From positions 51,340,027-51,404,026 of the forward strand of contig CM035437.1 of the NCBI GenBank assembly GCA_020310875.1: 64,000 nucleotides of DNA. The letters run 5' to 3'. The stretch's first letter is position 1; every line of letters starts with the position of its first letter. Made by a program: the position numbers and the translations under genes. Under the pieces are notes generated by a model, which saw only the letters and a program-made list of their open reading frames with translations, was not told where the DNA came from and ran no database searches. Below are positions 51,243 to 63,060 of the stretch, piece by piece. The stretch is from Ceratopteris richardii. Lineage: Eukaryota; Streptophyta; Polypodiopsida; Polypodiales; Pteridaceae.

Positions 51243-52448
51243 CTATCGCCCACTTGGGCCACCACCTTGGGCCTCCTGTCGCCCACTTGGGCCACCACCA
51301 GCTAGGTGCCCAACTTGGGCTTTTTGGTGCCCAATATGAGCGAGGTGCCTAATTTGGGCCTCATGGTGCCCAATTTTTGCTTCTTCCTCTAGTTTCTTGC
51401 GATCACATATCTTACTCTCTTCCATACTGTTCAAGTGAAAAACATGTTTTTCACCAATTTTTTCCTCTTTCTGGCCTCCTTGGGCTGCTTCTATAAAATC
51501 CTCATTTACTTCACATATCTCCACTGTGCAGCATTCTGTACTCCCCATCATCCAATTTAATAGGGTATCATCTTCAGAAGGCATTACCTGAGTGTCCATT
51601 GTATACCCAGTAGCCTTGTTGATGTCTGATCCTTCTTCCAAATGTATCTGTAATTGATTGTTAGTACATGTGGAAATCCATAACTTGTTCTTTCCCCAAT
51701 CCTGTAGAGCCTTTGCTTGCCTTAGCCAAGGCCTTCCCAAGAGTAAAGGATAGGAGGTCTCCTGTGGCAGGGCAATAACAACAAAGTCTAGAACAAAGTG
51801 ACAACCCTGCACTATCATAAGTACCTTTTCAACAATGCCAAGTGGTGCAACCCGATGTTGATCTGCTAATGTAACTGTGAAGGGTGCTGCCTTTGTGGGA
51901 TTCAACTTTAGTTTCTTCATGGTGAAATCTGGCATCAAATTGATGCCAGAACCTCCATCTATGATAACACCTTATAGAGCTTCATCCTTTATAAAAACAG
52001 ATAATCTTGAGCTCTGATAGTCAGCCAGGGGTGCAGGGGGAAAGTCAACCATAAAACCATCTATGCTAGGAGGTGGGCACAAGCATGCAGAGTGTATAAT
52101 CTTCAACAAATCACTTCTTACTTTTGAATCCGTCTTTATGAGTTGGTACAGACTAATCTTATGATGAATACCTCTCAAGATTTCCTCAATGTTCACCTCT
52201 TGTGTTTCTTCCTGAGGACTTGTTGGTTGATCTTTTAGCAAAGTAGTCACCCTCTCATAAGCTCCTTCAATGTCTGCTTGGTCCGTCCATCCCACCTTCT
52301 TTTCCTCATCTCTATCTTTGAGTCCTTGTTGTTCCTCCCTATAGGCTGTTGCCGCTTGCCTGGCTCTAGTCATCATTGGCATTGAAGAAGATGAAACAAC
52401 ATAAGACTGAGTGGTCATACCTTCTACTTGTGGGGAGACTGCAATCAT
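51243..52448 (-). mobile_element. Protease and linker region of the RT-less element
   Basis: A linker rich in Glu/Gln/Thr is followed by a retropepsin-like segment. DGGSG is at the active-site position (about 51.95 kb), and LLGRPWLRQAKALQDWG at the C-terminal end. Further downstream is an acidic segment with short repeats (GHLA, HEAQIRHLA) that run into the LPLGPP-like imperfect repeats at 51.18-51.3 kb. Confidence 0.75.
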
Positions 52449-53765
52449 GTGAATTGGAGGAGGGCGGCTCCTTGGGCAATCTCTGGTGTAGTGATCTTTA
52501 GCATCTGGACAATGCTGACAGGGAGGTGCACCTTCTGGTAGGGAGCACTTGTTCTACATATGGCCATACTCACCACAACGATAACACATGAGTGGCCTAT
52601 TATATCTAGGCCGAGTTGGACGGGTCTCTTCTCTATTAGGTGCATTCAAAGTACTAGCATAATATGAATCCAAAGCTTGATGGTTACCTCGTTGTTGTGC
52701 TCCCTTGAGGTAGTAGCAGTCTCTAGCTTCATGACCATCTTTGCCACAGAATTGACAACTGACCTTGTTAGGACAATTAACATTGGAATGTCCACTATTG
52801 CTGCATATTGTACACCAAACATGTCTTCGTATGTCCTGTGTAGTCCGCAAATCTTCGAGCTCACGACGAAGTTGAGCTACTTCATCAATAGTGTGGGGTG
52901 GGGGCGGCGGCACAACCTTCTCTTCTTGGCGACTATGCTGCATTCTTAAAGCTTCCAACTCCTTCCTGAGTTGCCCGATAGGATCCAAGTCTGATGCATA
53001 ATTTGGTTGGGCCTCCCCTTCAAAATGTAGTCTAGCCTCCTCAATGCGCGATGCAGTTGCAACAAAATCATCAAGTGTTGCATCCAATCTAAGAGATTCA
53101 CGAAGCTTCTGCTGAGATGACTTGGGCAGAGCTTTCTCTATCCATTTTTTTACCAAGAAATCACCTGGAGCATGTGGCAGACGTGAAACAAGTGCTTTTG
53201 TTCTAGTGTGAAGTTCATGAAAGGATTCACCTGATCTCAATTTTAGGTTCTCCAGCTGATCTAGAGCTCTTTCAGAGGAGTTGCTTGGTCGGAATGTCTG
53301 CGAGAATGCCGTCTTCAGTGCCTCCCATGTAGTGAAGTGTCCATCTGCATATTGACTATACCATTTGTCTGCAAGGCCTTCCAATGTAGATGGGAAGAGT
53401 ACCAACATTGCATCCTCTCGGTTCTGCAATCCTCGTCTGCGGCATAATGAGACGAATCTCCTCACGTGGTCATCCGCATCCTCATAAGCCAATCCCTTAA
53501 ATGTAGGGAACTTGATGTTCAACCTAGAGAGTAAATGAGAAAGTTCGTCCATTGGCACTGGTGCTTCTTCTGAAGTATCAGAGGAAAAATCTAACGTCCT
53601 CCTCAGCTTCTCTTTTGAAAGCGGGGTTGAAGCCAAATCGATGGAAAAATTTAAGGGTAGAGGGGTACTAGCCGAAGGTAGAGCTGACTTCTTGAGGCTC
53701 TTTTGTACACGAAGGGGCTCTCTGTCTACTCGAGTGTGGGTCATGTACCCACTCACAGAATGCAA
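52445..53765 (-). mobile_element. Gag region of the RT-less element
   Basis: The Retrotrans_gag-type capsid segment includes LNIKFPTFKGL, HVRRFVSLC, FTTWEALKTAF and GDFLVKKW. A coiled-coil-like charged region (EELRREL type) and zinc knuckles follow (CTICSNSGHSNVNC, CQFCGKDGHEARDC, CYRCGEYGHM). It is related to the gags at 30.2, 34.7 and 60.7 kb, but not obviously to the array gag. It would package the element RNA. Confidence 0.85.
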
Positions 53766-53834
53766 AAAATCAATAAATTAATGCAATGACAACTATATAG
53801 TGCACACTAGATACCTAACACAAAAATGCAAGTA

Positions 53835-53851
53835 TCCCACCGGGTGTGCCA
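53835..53851 (-). other. PBS of the RT-less element
   Basis: The minus strand reads TGGCACACCCGGTGGGA three bases after the LTR end. On plus it ends in GCCA like a tRNA 3' terminus. I do not assign the tRNA. A similar site lies beside the 60.8 kb LTR. Confidence 0.7.
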
Positions 53852-53854
53852 AAC

Positions 53855-55553
53855 TGTAGAGGAGGTACTGGGGTAGCCACTTTCAACAATATCAAATTGT
53901 ATACATTTCCAGTACTCCGTCTACTCAAGGGGGGTTCTCCTTAGGGAAGTATACCCTGTGACATTCTTGTGTGCAGGTACCTTCACTGATAACAGAGAAA
54001 CCAGTAGAAGTGAAAATGTACAGTTATAGAGAAAGGATCAATGACAAGTGCTCTTGAGAGAGGAAATCACTTCGTAACTTTGAAAATGATTACAGAGAGC
54101 TAAAGTACTACAAAAGGATGTAACAGTGGGCTAGCATGCCATTCCAAAACTAACTAGCAACAATATAAGAGTGAGACCAACAAAGTGAATACAATAAAGA
54201 AGATGACTTGTTCCTGAAGAAATTCAGCGATGCATGCCAATGACTAGATCCAAGCCACTCAATCACCCTGTAATGCTACTCACCAACTCCACTGGAGGCC
54301 CATGCTTTGTATAATCATCACAGAGTGACCTTCCACAGTGTGCCTGTAGCAACAGAGTGCAGAGAGTAGACCAAAAAAAAATAGCCTCAACTAGCATCAA
54401 CAAATGATGGTAGTGATGATACGCAATAGCCCATACGATTCAAATTATATCCGATTCAGCCCCCCAAATGAGTGCCAAACCTCTGTTTATATAGACTCCA
54501 GAGTGGCCAAGGGTGGCCTTGCCAAATTCCAGCCTTAAGTGCGGCACGCGCCAAAGTGGTGGTCCAGAGGTGGAGGATGGTATCCAACTTCAATAAGGCC
54601 CCCAATTTTAGCTTCTGACACCGCCAAAGCCAAGTGGCAATATTCCCTGCATTACTTTTTCATTCTGACACATTATTGACAAAATATGCTCCGCCCGTCA
54701 TTTGCCGCCCAAGTTGCTCATGGTGGAGCCCATACTAAGTCGGTAGTCGCCCATGTGCATGTAGGAGGCGAGTGATCGCCTTTGGAGAGGGTTGGAAGAA
54801 AAGAGGTGGTCGCCCCAATTTCCATGAGAACTCATGGTGGTCGCCTTACCTTGTAGTAAGTACCCCTGGATGGTCGCCCAATTTGCCATTAGGAGGAGAG
54901 GGTCGCCCAAGGCCATTAGGAGGAGAGGGTCGCCCAAGGCTATTAGGAGGAGAGGGTCGCCCAATTAGCAAAAAAGGAGTAGAGGGTCGCCCAAGGTGGG
55001 GGTCGCCAAAGGAAGAAGGGTCGCCCATGTTTGAGGAATATCATGTGATGAAGGCGTCGCCCACATTTTGCTAAGAATCAATTCTTTCTCCCCCTAAAAT
55101 CAAGGCGAATGAGCGCCCAATTCATTCTGTGTTTTCTTTTGTAGAATCAAGGCGAGTGACGCCCAATCCTTTGTGAGTTTCCTTTCCTCAAATGAAGGCG
55201 AGAGCGCTCATCTCTTTGTAATAAATTAAGACAATGTCTTCCTTAAAACAAAGTGTTTCCTCCACGCTTCGCTTTGGTGTTTAAATACAATTGCAGTTTG
55301 ATTCCTTATAAGATATAGATTGGAACTCCATAGAAGAGGTTCATATGGGTGAAAGGTTGAACAAAGGGCTAGAGCTTGCCAATGGAGCGCATTTTCTGCT
55401 ACATACGTGCAGGTTATAGGTTCACCAAAGTTGATTGTCTTGCATCCACTTCCTCCCAAAATCTTTGCTTCAAAATGCTCATGCTTTGACACTTCCCCGA
55501 AGCTTCTCCCCAAATAAAGTCAATCAAATGCTAGCAAGCTCACCTGCTCTACA
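53855..55553 (-). mobile_element. 5' LTR of the RT-less element
   Basis: 1699 bp, beginning TGTAGAG and ending CTCTACA on the plus strand, next to the PBS-like site. It contains the GGTCGCCCAA minisatellite (about 54.87-55.03 kb). About 1% diverged from its partner at 48515-50213. Confidence 0.95.
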
Positions 55554-55937
55554 ATAGGTATAAGGCTAGGTTTGTTGCAAAAGGTTATGCTCAAGAGAGC
55601 TGCATTGATTTTGATGAGACCTTTGCACACGCTTGCCAATTGACCACAGTTCGTAGCATATGTGCACTTGCAAGTCATCATGGTTGGAATGTACATTAGT
55701 TGGGCATTAAAAGTACATTTTTGAATGGTGAGTTATATGCAAAAGTGTATGTATTTCAGCCCCATGGTTTTGTGCATAAAGGGGCATGAAAATTTTGAAA
55801 AAGGCATTATACGGTTTGAAACATGCACCACATGCTTGGCATGAAAATATACATGTCTACTTGCTTGCACATGATTTTGATAATAGTGCAACTGAGCATG
55901 TAGATGATGTACTTTTGATCGTTGTGGTGTACAATGA
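55554..55937 (+). mobile_element. Copia fossil B, right part (RT)
   Basis: Copia RT motifs RFVAKGYAQE, FDETFAHACQLTTVRSI and FLNGELYAKVYVFQPHGF continue the element interrupted at 48514. The first five bases (ATAGG) are the second copy of the target duplication. It ends where the opposite-strand copia C LTR begins. Confidence 0.82.
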
Positions 55938-57450
55938 TAAGTAAGCCCCTTAGGGTTATAGGTGTATATACAAGCCAAGGGGAAACAATTCCTCCTAAAG
56001 AGTGAAAAAAGTGCCATGGTGGTCCTAAGTGTGTTCATACACATCACCACTGAAATATATCAACAAATCCCCCTAGGAGTGATATGGTGAACAAGGATCT
56101 AGCACTCATGTATAAGGAACTATCAAGCTATATCCAAAGATATCAATCCACAAAAGGAAGTAAGCCCAAAGCTTTGCAGAAAGCTTCAAAATTCTCTCGA
56201 AGCAAAGCCTTTGCCAAAGATCTCCAATCTTGTCTTATGTGGGCAGGTATGCAAAACTAATCTCTACAATAGAGAACCTCTCCCTAACATAGTGATAATG
56301 CACCTTGATGTGCTTTGTCCGAGTATGGAACACAGGGTTCCTCCCAATTGCCAATGCACTCTGACTATTAATGTAGATGGTGGTGGCAGAAGATTGACCA
56401 ACACCCAAATCAGCCAAAAGGTGTCTGAGCCACACACACTCAAGAGTTCTTATGAAAGCAGAAGTGGCCATAATAGGCTAATTCTTGCTCAACCAAGATA
56501 TGCATGAGCTACCAAGCATGAAGAAAAAACCACTAGTGAACACACGAGTGTCATAGCAATGAGCCCAATCAAAGAAAAAAAAAAGATGTAAATCTAGTGG
56601 TAGAGATCCCCCTTTGGGATAAAACAATTCAAGTGGTCCGGGACCACTCAAGTAGCAAAAGATGCATGTAACCGCCTACCAATGCTTGACACCTGGGCAA
56701 TGCATAAACTTGCTCATCTGTGAGATAGCAAACTGAATATCAGGCTGAGTTATGCATAAGTAAATCAAGCATCCAATAGCCTATTGATAGAGAATAGCAT
56801 CAAATGCATCTCCAGCCTCATGAAGACTCATCTGTAAACCTATTTCCAAGGGATTTGCAATCTTTAAAGCCAAAACACTACAATAATGTGTTTATGTATT
56901 TTGTTTGACACAGAGTTATTCCACCATCAACTTGCATAAACTAAATGCCCAAATAATGATGCAAATGCCCCAAATATGACATCTCAAATGAGGCAAACAA
57001 ATCAGCCTTAAAATCAGCAATATGCTTCTCATTAGGTCGAGTGAGCATCATGTCATCAACATAGACAAGAATGCTCATAAGCACATCATTTGCATGGTTA
57101 ACATATAAGGTGCTCTCAATTGGACTATTATGAAGACCATGTACAATCAAGTAGGCATGTATCTTTTCATACCAAGCATGTGGTGCTTGCTTCAAACCAT
57201 GTAACATCTTTTTCAAATTGCACACTTTGTTTTCATGCCCTTTCTGCACAAAACCATGGGGCTAAAAAACATACACTTCTTCATGTAGGTCACCATTCAG
57301 AAATGTAGTTTTAATGTCCAACTGATTTACATTCAGACCATGATGGGTTGCAAGTGCACAGATGCTATGAACGGTATTCAATCTCCATGTGGGTGCAAAG
57401 GTCTCATCAAAATCAATGCCTCTTTCTTGAGCATAACCTTTTGCAACAAG
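55938..57450 (-). mobile_element. Copia fossil C: RT, RNase H, PPT and part of the 3' LTR
   Basis: Copia RT motifs in minus-strand order: RLVAKGYAQERGIDFDETFAP, LDIKTTFLNGDL, MLHGLKQAPHAWYEK and LVYVDDM. A GCLIYL-type tract follows, then RNase H (ECVWLRHLLADLG, SALAIGRNPVFHTRTKHI). A PPT-like AGGGGGA (about 56066-56077) and an LTR start (TGTTGATATATT, from 56065 leftward) come next; the LTR is cut at about 55938. No gag or integrase of copia type precedes RT. Broken in a few places. Confidence 0.82.
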
Positions 57451-57972
57451 CCTAGTCATATTGTTGAATGGAAACTTGGATTTGACCCTTCTTAAGAGGA
57501 TAAAATACTGGCATGCACATAAAAGATGATAGTACCTTTCTGAGAGGTCATTGACAGCGAACAACTTCACACATTCCTCACATACCTTGCTCGCGTCGAC
57601 TCCTGAGTATGATCTCCCTGGCATGAGCCGTTCTGACTCTTTCATCCCCACAACTTTGTTTACCATTTTCTTGGTAAGAGATCCTGCTGTAAAGTGAGGA
57701 AAGGACTCAACGAAGTTAATCACCTCATCTGTGGCAATATTTTTGGTAAGTGGTACTTTGGCAAGCTCCGTTAGGTGCATAGTATGCAACTCATCTGCTG
57801 TGAAGATCTCTTCAAATGATGCTGGAGGGAGAGAACTGTGGGTGATCAATGTGAGTGAATCTTCCCCTTCACTTGATGACTGGGCTGAACCGGAATCTTG
57901 CTGATATGGTTGGTCATCGGAGTCATAATGATTGCTGCCCATTGAATTCCTTAAATATGATGATTGGGACAT
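57451..57972 (-). CDS. ORF-X copy 2: unidentified protein segment upstream of copia RT
   Basis: Open from an ATG at 57972 for about 174 codons, then continuous with the copia RT segment. A Ser/Asp/Gln-rich start is followed by THSSLPPASFEEIF, MHLTELAKVPLT, EVINFVESFPHF and a helical region ending YFILLRRVKSKFPFNNM. These motifs align in order with ORF-X copy 1 at 27.4-27.9 kb. No known domain was recognised. It is either a structural ORF of an unclassified element or a host segment caught by a retroelement. The join to RT is sharp, at the LVAKGYA motif. Confidence 0.5.
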
Positions 57973-58490
57973 GTTACTTTGTTGACAGTTGGTTGCTCTT
58001 ATCTTCTTGCTAAAAGCTCACCTTGTAGGTTCTAGATTCTCACTTGCATAAGCTGATTGTTAAGAAGCAAGAACAATTAACTGCTGCTGCTGATCACAAA
58101 GGTGGAGAGACCAAATTAGTGCTGATAATAAATAGGAGGAAAAGCTGCTAAAAAAGGGAATCTGGGCAATGGGTATAGCCGGATTCAGTCAGCGATGTGC
58201 AGGACTCTGACTCTCTCCTGTTCTGAGCTCTGGTGACTACTGAAAAAGGTTGATTGCTCTACAAGGCTGCTGCGCTCCAGTAGTCAACTGGAAATGGCTA
58301 GAAATGGCAATCGACTGATTCATCCAGCAATTAGAGAAGAACTGGGATCAATAGGAAATGGCAATCGATGGGATCGAGTAGATTGGTGAATAACTGGATC
58401 AACTGGACTCTTTAAGTAGATGGATGAAGAAAATCGATTGCCCACATTGGATGGTTTTGGAAAAAAAACATGACTCAAACCAAGTATGAA
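57973..58490. other. Non-coding stretch upstream of ORF-X copy 2
   Basis: No gene is seen. Several short related words (GGAAATGGCAATCGA, AACTGGATCAACTGGA) suggest a decayed repeat. Confidence 0.4.
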
Positions 58491-58880
58491 CTTGTAAAAA
58501 ATCGACTTATGCACATGACAAAAATCGACCTATTGACCAAAAAATCAACCTTATAGACATAACTACTTGACCCCAAAAGAATCAACCTTTTATGAACAAA
58601 AAATATCGACCTATTCATTTGACCAAAAAAATTTGATCTTTCTATTTAAAAAAATTGACCTAAAAAAAAAAATCGACTTTTTTTTTCATTTTTCGAACTT
58701 AAAAAAAATCAACGTTTCTTAAAAAAAAAACCTAAAAAAAAATTGACTTTTTTTTAACTTTAAAAAAAAATCGACCTTTCAACAAAATCGTCTTTTTCTT
58801 GGAAAAACAATCGACCTATCCACTAAAAAAATCGACATCGACCAAAAAAATTGACTCCAAATCGACTCAATGTCAAAAAA
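58490..58880. repeat. A-rich minisatellite of AAAAATCGACCTT words
   Basis: About 20 degenerate copies of AAAAAATCGACCTT with variable A-runs. It lies upstream of ORF-X copy 2 on its coding strand, in a leader-like position. Confidence 0.85.
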
Positions 58881-59050
58881 GACTTATGCATGTGGTTGAG
58901 AGATATAGTGGATAGAGATGATGGGTTTTATTGATGCGGACTATAGTAAGTCTAATAGAGCATAAGGAGGGGACATGGTATGTACACAGTTCCTGTAGTA
59001 GTGATTCATATCTCATTCTGATTCTTGGTAGGGTTTGAGACGTGAACGGT

Positions 59051-60719
59051 TCACCAAAGGAATTTGGGTTCCTTCAAGAGTGGAGAGACGTACCACACTT
59101 GCCCATCTTTTAAGTCAACTTCATGAACTTGACCATTTTTAAAAAATGGGTCAACTTTTTTAGGTGAAACAAATCGTCCATATTGTCTAGGGGCATCACG
59201 CATATTCGGGTCCTCTTTCTGAGATGAGTGCCACTGTGAGTGTGCAGGAGAAGATTGGATACCTGGAAAATTTAGAGTGTTGTTGTCTTCTCTCTTACTT
59301 GAATGAATTGCTGGTTGCTTTCCCTTATTGACAGAGATAACATTGACTTGGTAGGATGGAGCTGATCCACTTGTAAAAGCCTTCTGCTTTGGAAAATCCT
59401 TCGAATAATGATCCATTGTATCCAGGCAAAACCTGCAAGGTGGAGACCCTTCTGGGAGGGAGCATTTTCCTTGAAAATGCCCATATTCGCCACATCTATA
59501 GCACATGATAGGACGAGCTGGTCTTCTAAATGGAGGTTTTTTTTTGGTTAGAGGAGTTTACCTGAGGAGTGGTATACATGCTTTCGACTTGAAATCTTGG
59601 AGTTGGTAGTAGGGGTTGATGTACGGATACACTTGGTGATGCCCAATTCGCTTGCATTCCCTTGAGAAAATAGCAATCCCTTGCTTCATGGCCTGGTTTC
59701 CCACAAAATTGACACACCAACCTCTCTGGAAAATCTTGAGAAGAATGTCCTAATTTCTTACATAAGGTGCACCAAATCGATGTTTTTACCTCTTTTTGCG
59801 CTCTAAGCTCCTCCAATTCTTGTAGTAACAGAGCTAGTGCTTCATCCCTTCCTTGTCAGGTAGCTTTTTCCTCTTGCAAGGTGTTCTGTAACTTCAAGGC
59901 TTCTAACTCTCTTCTTAGTTGTGCAAGAGGATCACTTGTGAATTCATCCGTACCTTCATGCTCTTTGAATTGGACTATTGCTACTTCGATCCTTGAGGCT
60001 ACAGCTTCGAATTCTTCCAATGATCCATCAGCTTGTAGCAACTCTCTAAGCTTTTGCTGAGAAGTTTTTGGTAGAACCTTTCCTACCCATTTCTTGACTA
60101 GAAAATCCCCAGGATTGTGAGGAAGACGAGAAACTAACGACTTCACTCTGGTAATTAACTTAGAGAATGCCTCTCCTTTTTGTAGTTTAAGATTTTCCAA
60201 TTGATCAAGAATGCGTTCTGTGGAGTTACCTGGGGTAAACATAGTTGTGAAGGTAGTTTTGAGGGCATCCCAAGTGGTGAAGTGTGCTTCATCATGTTGA
60301 TTGTACCATCGATCCACGAGCCCTTCAAGAATGGCCAGAAACAAGGCAAGGAAGGCATCTTCTCGCCGTTGTAAACCCCTACTCTTACATAGGGAAAGAA
60401 ACCTCCTGACGTGATCATCCGCGTCCTCATGAGGAGTTGCCTTGAAAGAAGGAAATTTGATGTTGATCCAAGAGAGCAAGTTAGTCAAGTCGTCCCCCAT
60501 CGCTGCGGCTTGTGGTCTTTGGTTGTCTTCCATGTCCATTGAATGAGGGGAGGAGTGCCGATCCGAGAGGCCTCGCGATGGTGATGCGTCGAGAAATGGA
60601 AATGGAGGTGGTGGAGCTCTAGGAGGGATGTAGTGTAATCTTTTTCGCTGATAACTCTTTATGGGAGTCTTTATGGGACTAAGGGATCCTTCATTATGGT
60701 TGGAGCGAGCATGAGTCAT
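59051..60719 (-). mobile_element. Gag region of a third member of the RT-less element lineage
   Basis: Capsid segment (LLSWINIKFPSFK, HVRRFLSLCKSRGL, FTTWDALKTTF, GDFLVKKWVG) and zinc knuckles (CTLCKKLGHS, CQFCGKPGHEARDC, CYRCGEYGHF), clearly homologous to the gag at 53.7 kb. A leader-side PBS-like site and LTR are next to it on the right. No protease or 3' LTR was found to the left, so only the 5' part remains. It has a few breaks. Confidence 0.82.
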
Positions 60720-60792
60720 AGACTATTGCTCTAACACTCTTCATCAACTCGCTTCTTCTAAGCGTTGAACTTCTAACAAGTTCAAATTGCAA

Positions 60793-60818
60793 CCAAGATC
60801 CCATTGTGCGTGCCAAAA
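60793..60818 (-). other. PBS-like site of the 60 kb element
   Basis: The minus strand reads TTTTGGCACGCACAATGGGA, similar in layout to the PBS of the young element, and lies directly beside the LTR start at 60819. Confidence 0.55.
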
Positions 60819-61980
60819 TGAGCACCTGTAGATCAATTTCTTGATCTAAATGCTCGATGTGGTGTGTCCTCTTAAGTGCAATATGCACTGTGGGTTGCAA
60901 TTTGAAGACTCAATGGGGAAGAAAAATAGCATATACAATGACACAATAAAATAAGAGAAAGAAGCTGAAATTATGAGTACAAACAACTCAAAAGAGGATT
61001 ATACAAACTTTGGGCAATCGGTAGGAGACATAAGCATACACCTTCATTCTAAGTGTTGGACTTCGGTTCCCTAAACATACATGCTCAAAATCTAGTTTTC
61101 CAACTAGCTGCTTAAGAGAAGATTGGCCAATCACTGCTTGCCCACTACTCACTCAGAGTGCCAAGCTAGCTGATTCCAAATCTACCAAGTGGAGCACTAG
61201 TGGTAAGCTAAGAGCTCTACACACACAAAGAGAAGGCAAAACTATAGGAGTGCATTCCTTCCTCCAGTCTCTCTCTGAGCTTGTTCTTTGTTGAAGAAGA
61301 GGTCTACTTATATAGTTTTCCTGGAAGTGAAGCATAGCAAAAGGGGACAAAATTAGTTTCTTCTTTGGCAGGCTCTGTGACAATTTTGGTACTCTGGAAG
61401 ATTCCTTCTTGGTCCACTTTTCCACGCCATCACTATCTTCCAAATTCTGGTATTCGGTGCCGTCCACCGTCCATGAGTTCTTCGCGTGCAAGTGGCTCAA
61501 AAATTTGACCATATGGAGATCTGGAAAATTTAGTAGCTTTTTTCAAGTGAAAAAGTAGACTAAATCAAAAGTACACCCTTTTCTTAAAAAATAGACTACT
61601 TTTGAAGTAAGTAGACTAACTTCATAAAATTGGTGAACTTTTGAGTAAGTCGAGTAACTTGTAAAATTTGACTAAAAAATAGACTAGTTTGAGAAATTGG
61701 TCAACTTAGGAAAATTAGACAACTTAGAGAATTGGTGAACTCAGAAGATTAGACAACTTGGGAAAATAGGTGAAATGGGAAATTAGGTGAAATGGGAAAT
61801 TAGGCAACTTGGGAAAATAGGTGAAATGGGAAAACAGTGAGGTAGGAAATTGGGAATCTGGCCTTCTTCATGAACTCATGAGTTGGATCTCCTCTTCATG
61901 ATTTTCTTTCTCTTCGCTTCTTCTGCTTCTCCTCTTGCTCGAAGTTGTCTGAGCTCATTTTTTAGTTTGGCATTTTGGGG
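60819..61980 (-). mobile_element. 5' LTR of the 60 kb element (right end approximate)
   Basis: Starts TGAGCACCTGTAG on plus, next to the PBS-like site. The 61.5-61.86 kb part is a minisatellite (ATTAGGTGAAATGGGAAA words). No partner LTR is in the window, so the right edge is a guess. Confidence 0.45.
61545..61860. repeat. Minisatellite of AAATTAGRCAACTTGGG / GGTGAAATGGG words
   Basis: A-rich degenerate repeats of about 17-20 bp. The best copies are between 61740 and 61840. It lies inside the presumed LTR. Confidence 0.8.
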
Positions 61981-62227
61981 AATTGAAGAAAACAAAAGAC
62001 ATTGTAATCATATTTTTGGTTAATCAGGCATTCCATTACTCCATCTCTTTGTCTTGCCATGTGTGCATGTGTGTATGTGTGTGCATGTCGGTGTCCTCCT
62101 CACTCACACACTTGTACGCTCACTTGCTCATGGTCACCATACCACCCTCATGTCTTCCCACCTTGATGCTTATGAGGTGGATCTCCTCATGTTGATGCTT
62201 ATCATTGTGCTAGAGTGACACCAAATT
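61981..62227 (+). mobile_element. LTR end of an old plus-strand relative of the array element
   Basis: It matches the reverse complement of about 23.30-23.47 kb in word order (TTTGTCTTGCC, TG/CA tract, TCACTC, CACTTGCTC, GTCTTCCC, ACACCAAATTTGG). It ends at a decayed PBS. The left edge is unresolved. Confidence 0.6.
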
Positions 62228-62249
62228 TGGCACTGTTGTCAAGGATTGA
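62228..62249 (+). other. Decayed tRNA-Asp-type PBS
   Basis: It begins TGGCACTGTTGTCAAGGA, where the array element has TGGCGCCGTTGCTGGGGA. It is followed by the same GAGCTT-AAGGAC-AGCGTGTGATGG sequence as in the array element. Confidence 0.65.
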
Positions 62250-63060
62250 GCTTCAAGGACAAGCGTGTGATGGTAAGATGTAGAGATTTGACATTGGGCT
62301 GGTAAGTAATTAGATAAGTTCTTTAATCTTCTTAGTTTTTACATCATCATCAGCTTCCTCACCATCTCCCACCTCCATCTCCTTCTTTGCTGAATTTTTA
62401 GCTTTTGGCCATATCCCCATCTCTACCTCAACTTCCCTCATTTCACTTGTGAGAGTGAGAGAGAGAAAGAGAGAGAGAGAGAATTTGTGTGCATTGTTTT
62501 TGCATGTTTCTTGAGCTTCCTTGTAGGTACCAGCATCCAGAGCAGCTCCAACAACTTCAACAGGGACAAAAATATTCTACACAGGCCTCGAGGAGTAGCC
62601 CTCTATCAATCATGATAAACAAAAAAGTTGCTTGTTCGGTAAAACTAAGTTCATCATTATAGTGTAGGCATCATGCACATCACATATCCAAAAAAAAAAT
62701 TAGAAAAGGTGTGTTTTTTCTATCAATCACGATAAACACCTTTGTCCACTGTGATAGACAAGTGTCCATCGCACAGTAGACGACGGACAGACTATCCATC
62801 GCGATAAATATGCCTCACAATAGATAGAATCCATCACAAAATTGGTCCATCATGATTGATACATTGCCGAATAAAAAGATTCCATCACCATTTCAATCCA
62901 TTGCGACAGATACCCATCCATCACAATTGATAGCGGTCCATCGCACGATAGATGAAAGACAGACCCTGACATATATGCCCATCATAATTCACAGATCATG
63001 ATGGACATCTCTATCAATTGTGATTCAAAACCCTATCGATCATGATAAATAGGCATATTC
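62250..63060 (+). mobile_element. Leader of the old relative, with decayed minisatellite
   Basis: The first part parallels 22.93-23.26 kb on the opposite strand (CATCATCA, CACCTCCATCTCC, TTTCACTTGTGAGAG, TTTTTGCATGTTTCTTGAG). From about 62.6 kb, words like TCCATCACAATTGATAG are decayed forms of the array leader minisatellite. Confidence 0.65.

Larger units (their letters stand above)
48515..55553 (-). mobile_element. Young, structurally complete RT-less gag-protease LTR element
   Basis: Length 7039 bp with two 1699-bp LTRs offset by exactly 5340 bp, TGTAGAG/CTCTACA ends and an ATAGG target duplication on both sides. A PBS-like site (53835-53851) and a PPT-like tract (50214-50222) are in the right places. 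The interior has gag (52445-53765), a protease and linker (about 51243-52448), and a segment with an integrase GPY/F-like tail (50346-51164). No RT, RNase H or integrase core is seen. By eye the LTRs differ at about 20 sites (about 1%), so insertion is recent. It resembles the TR-GAG class of non-autonomous plant elements, which would need a partner for mobility. Confidence 0.92.
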
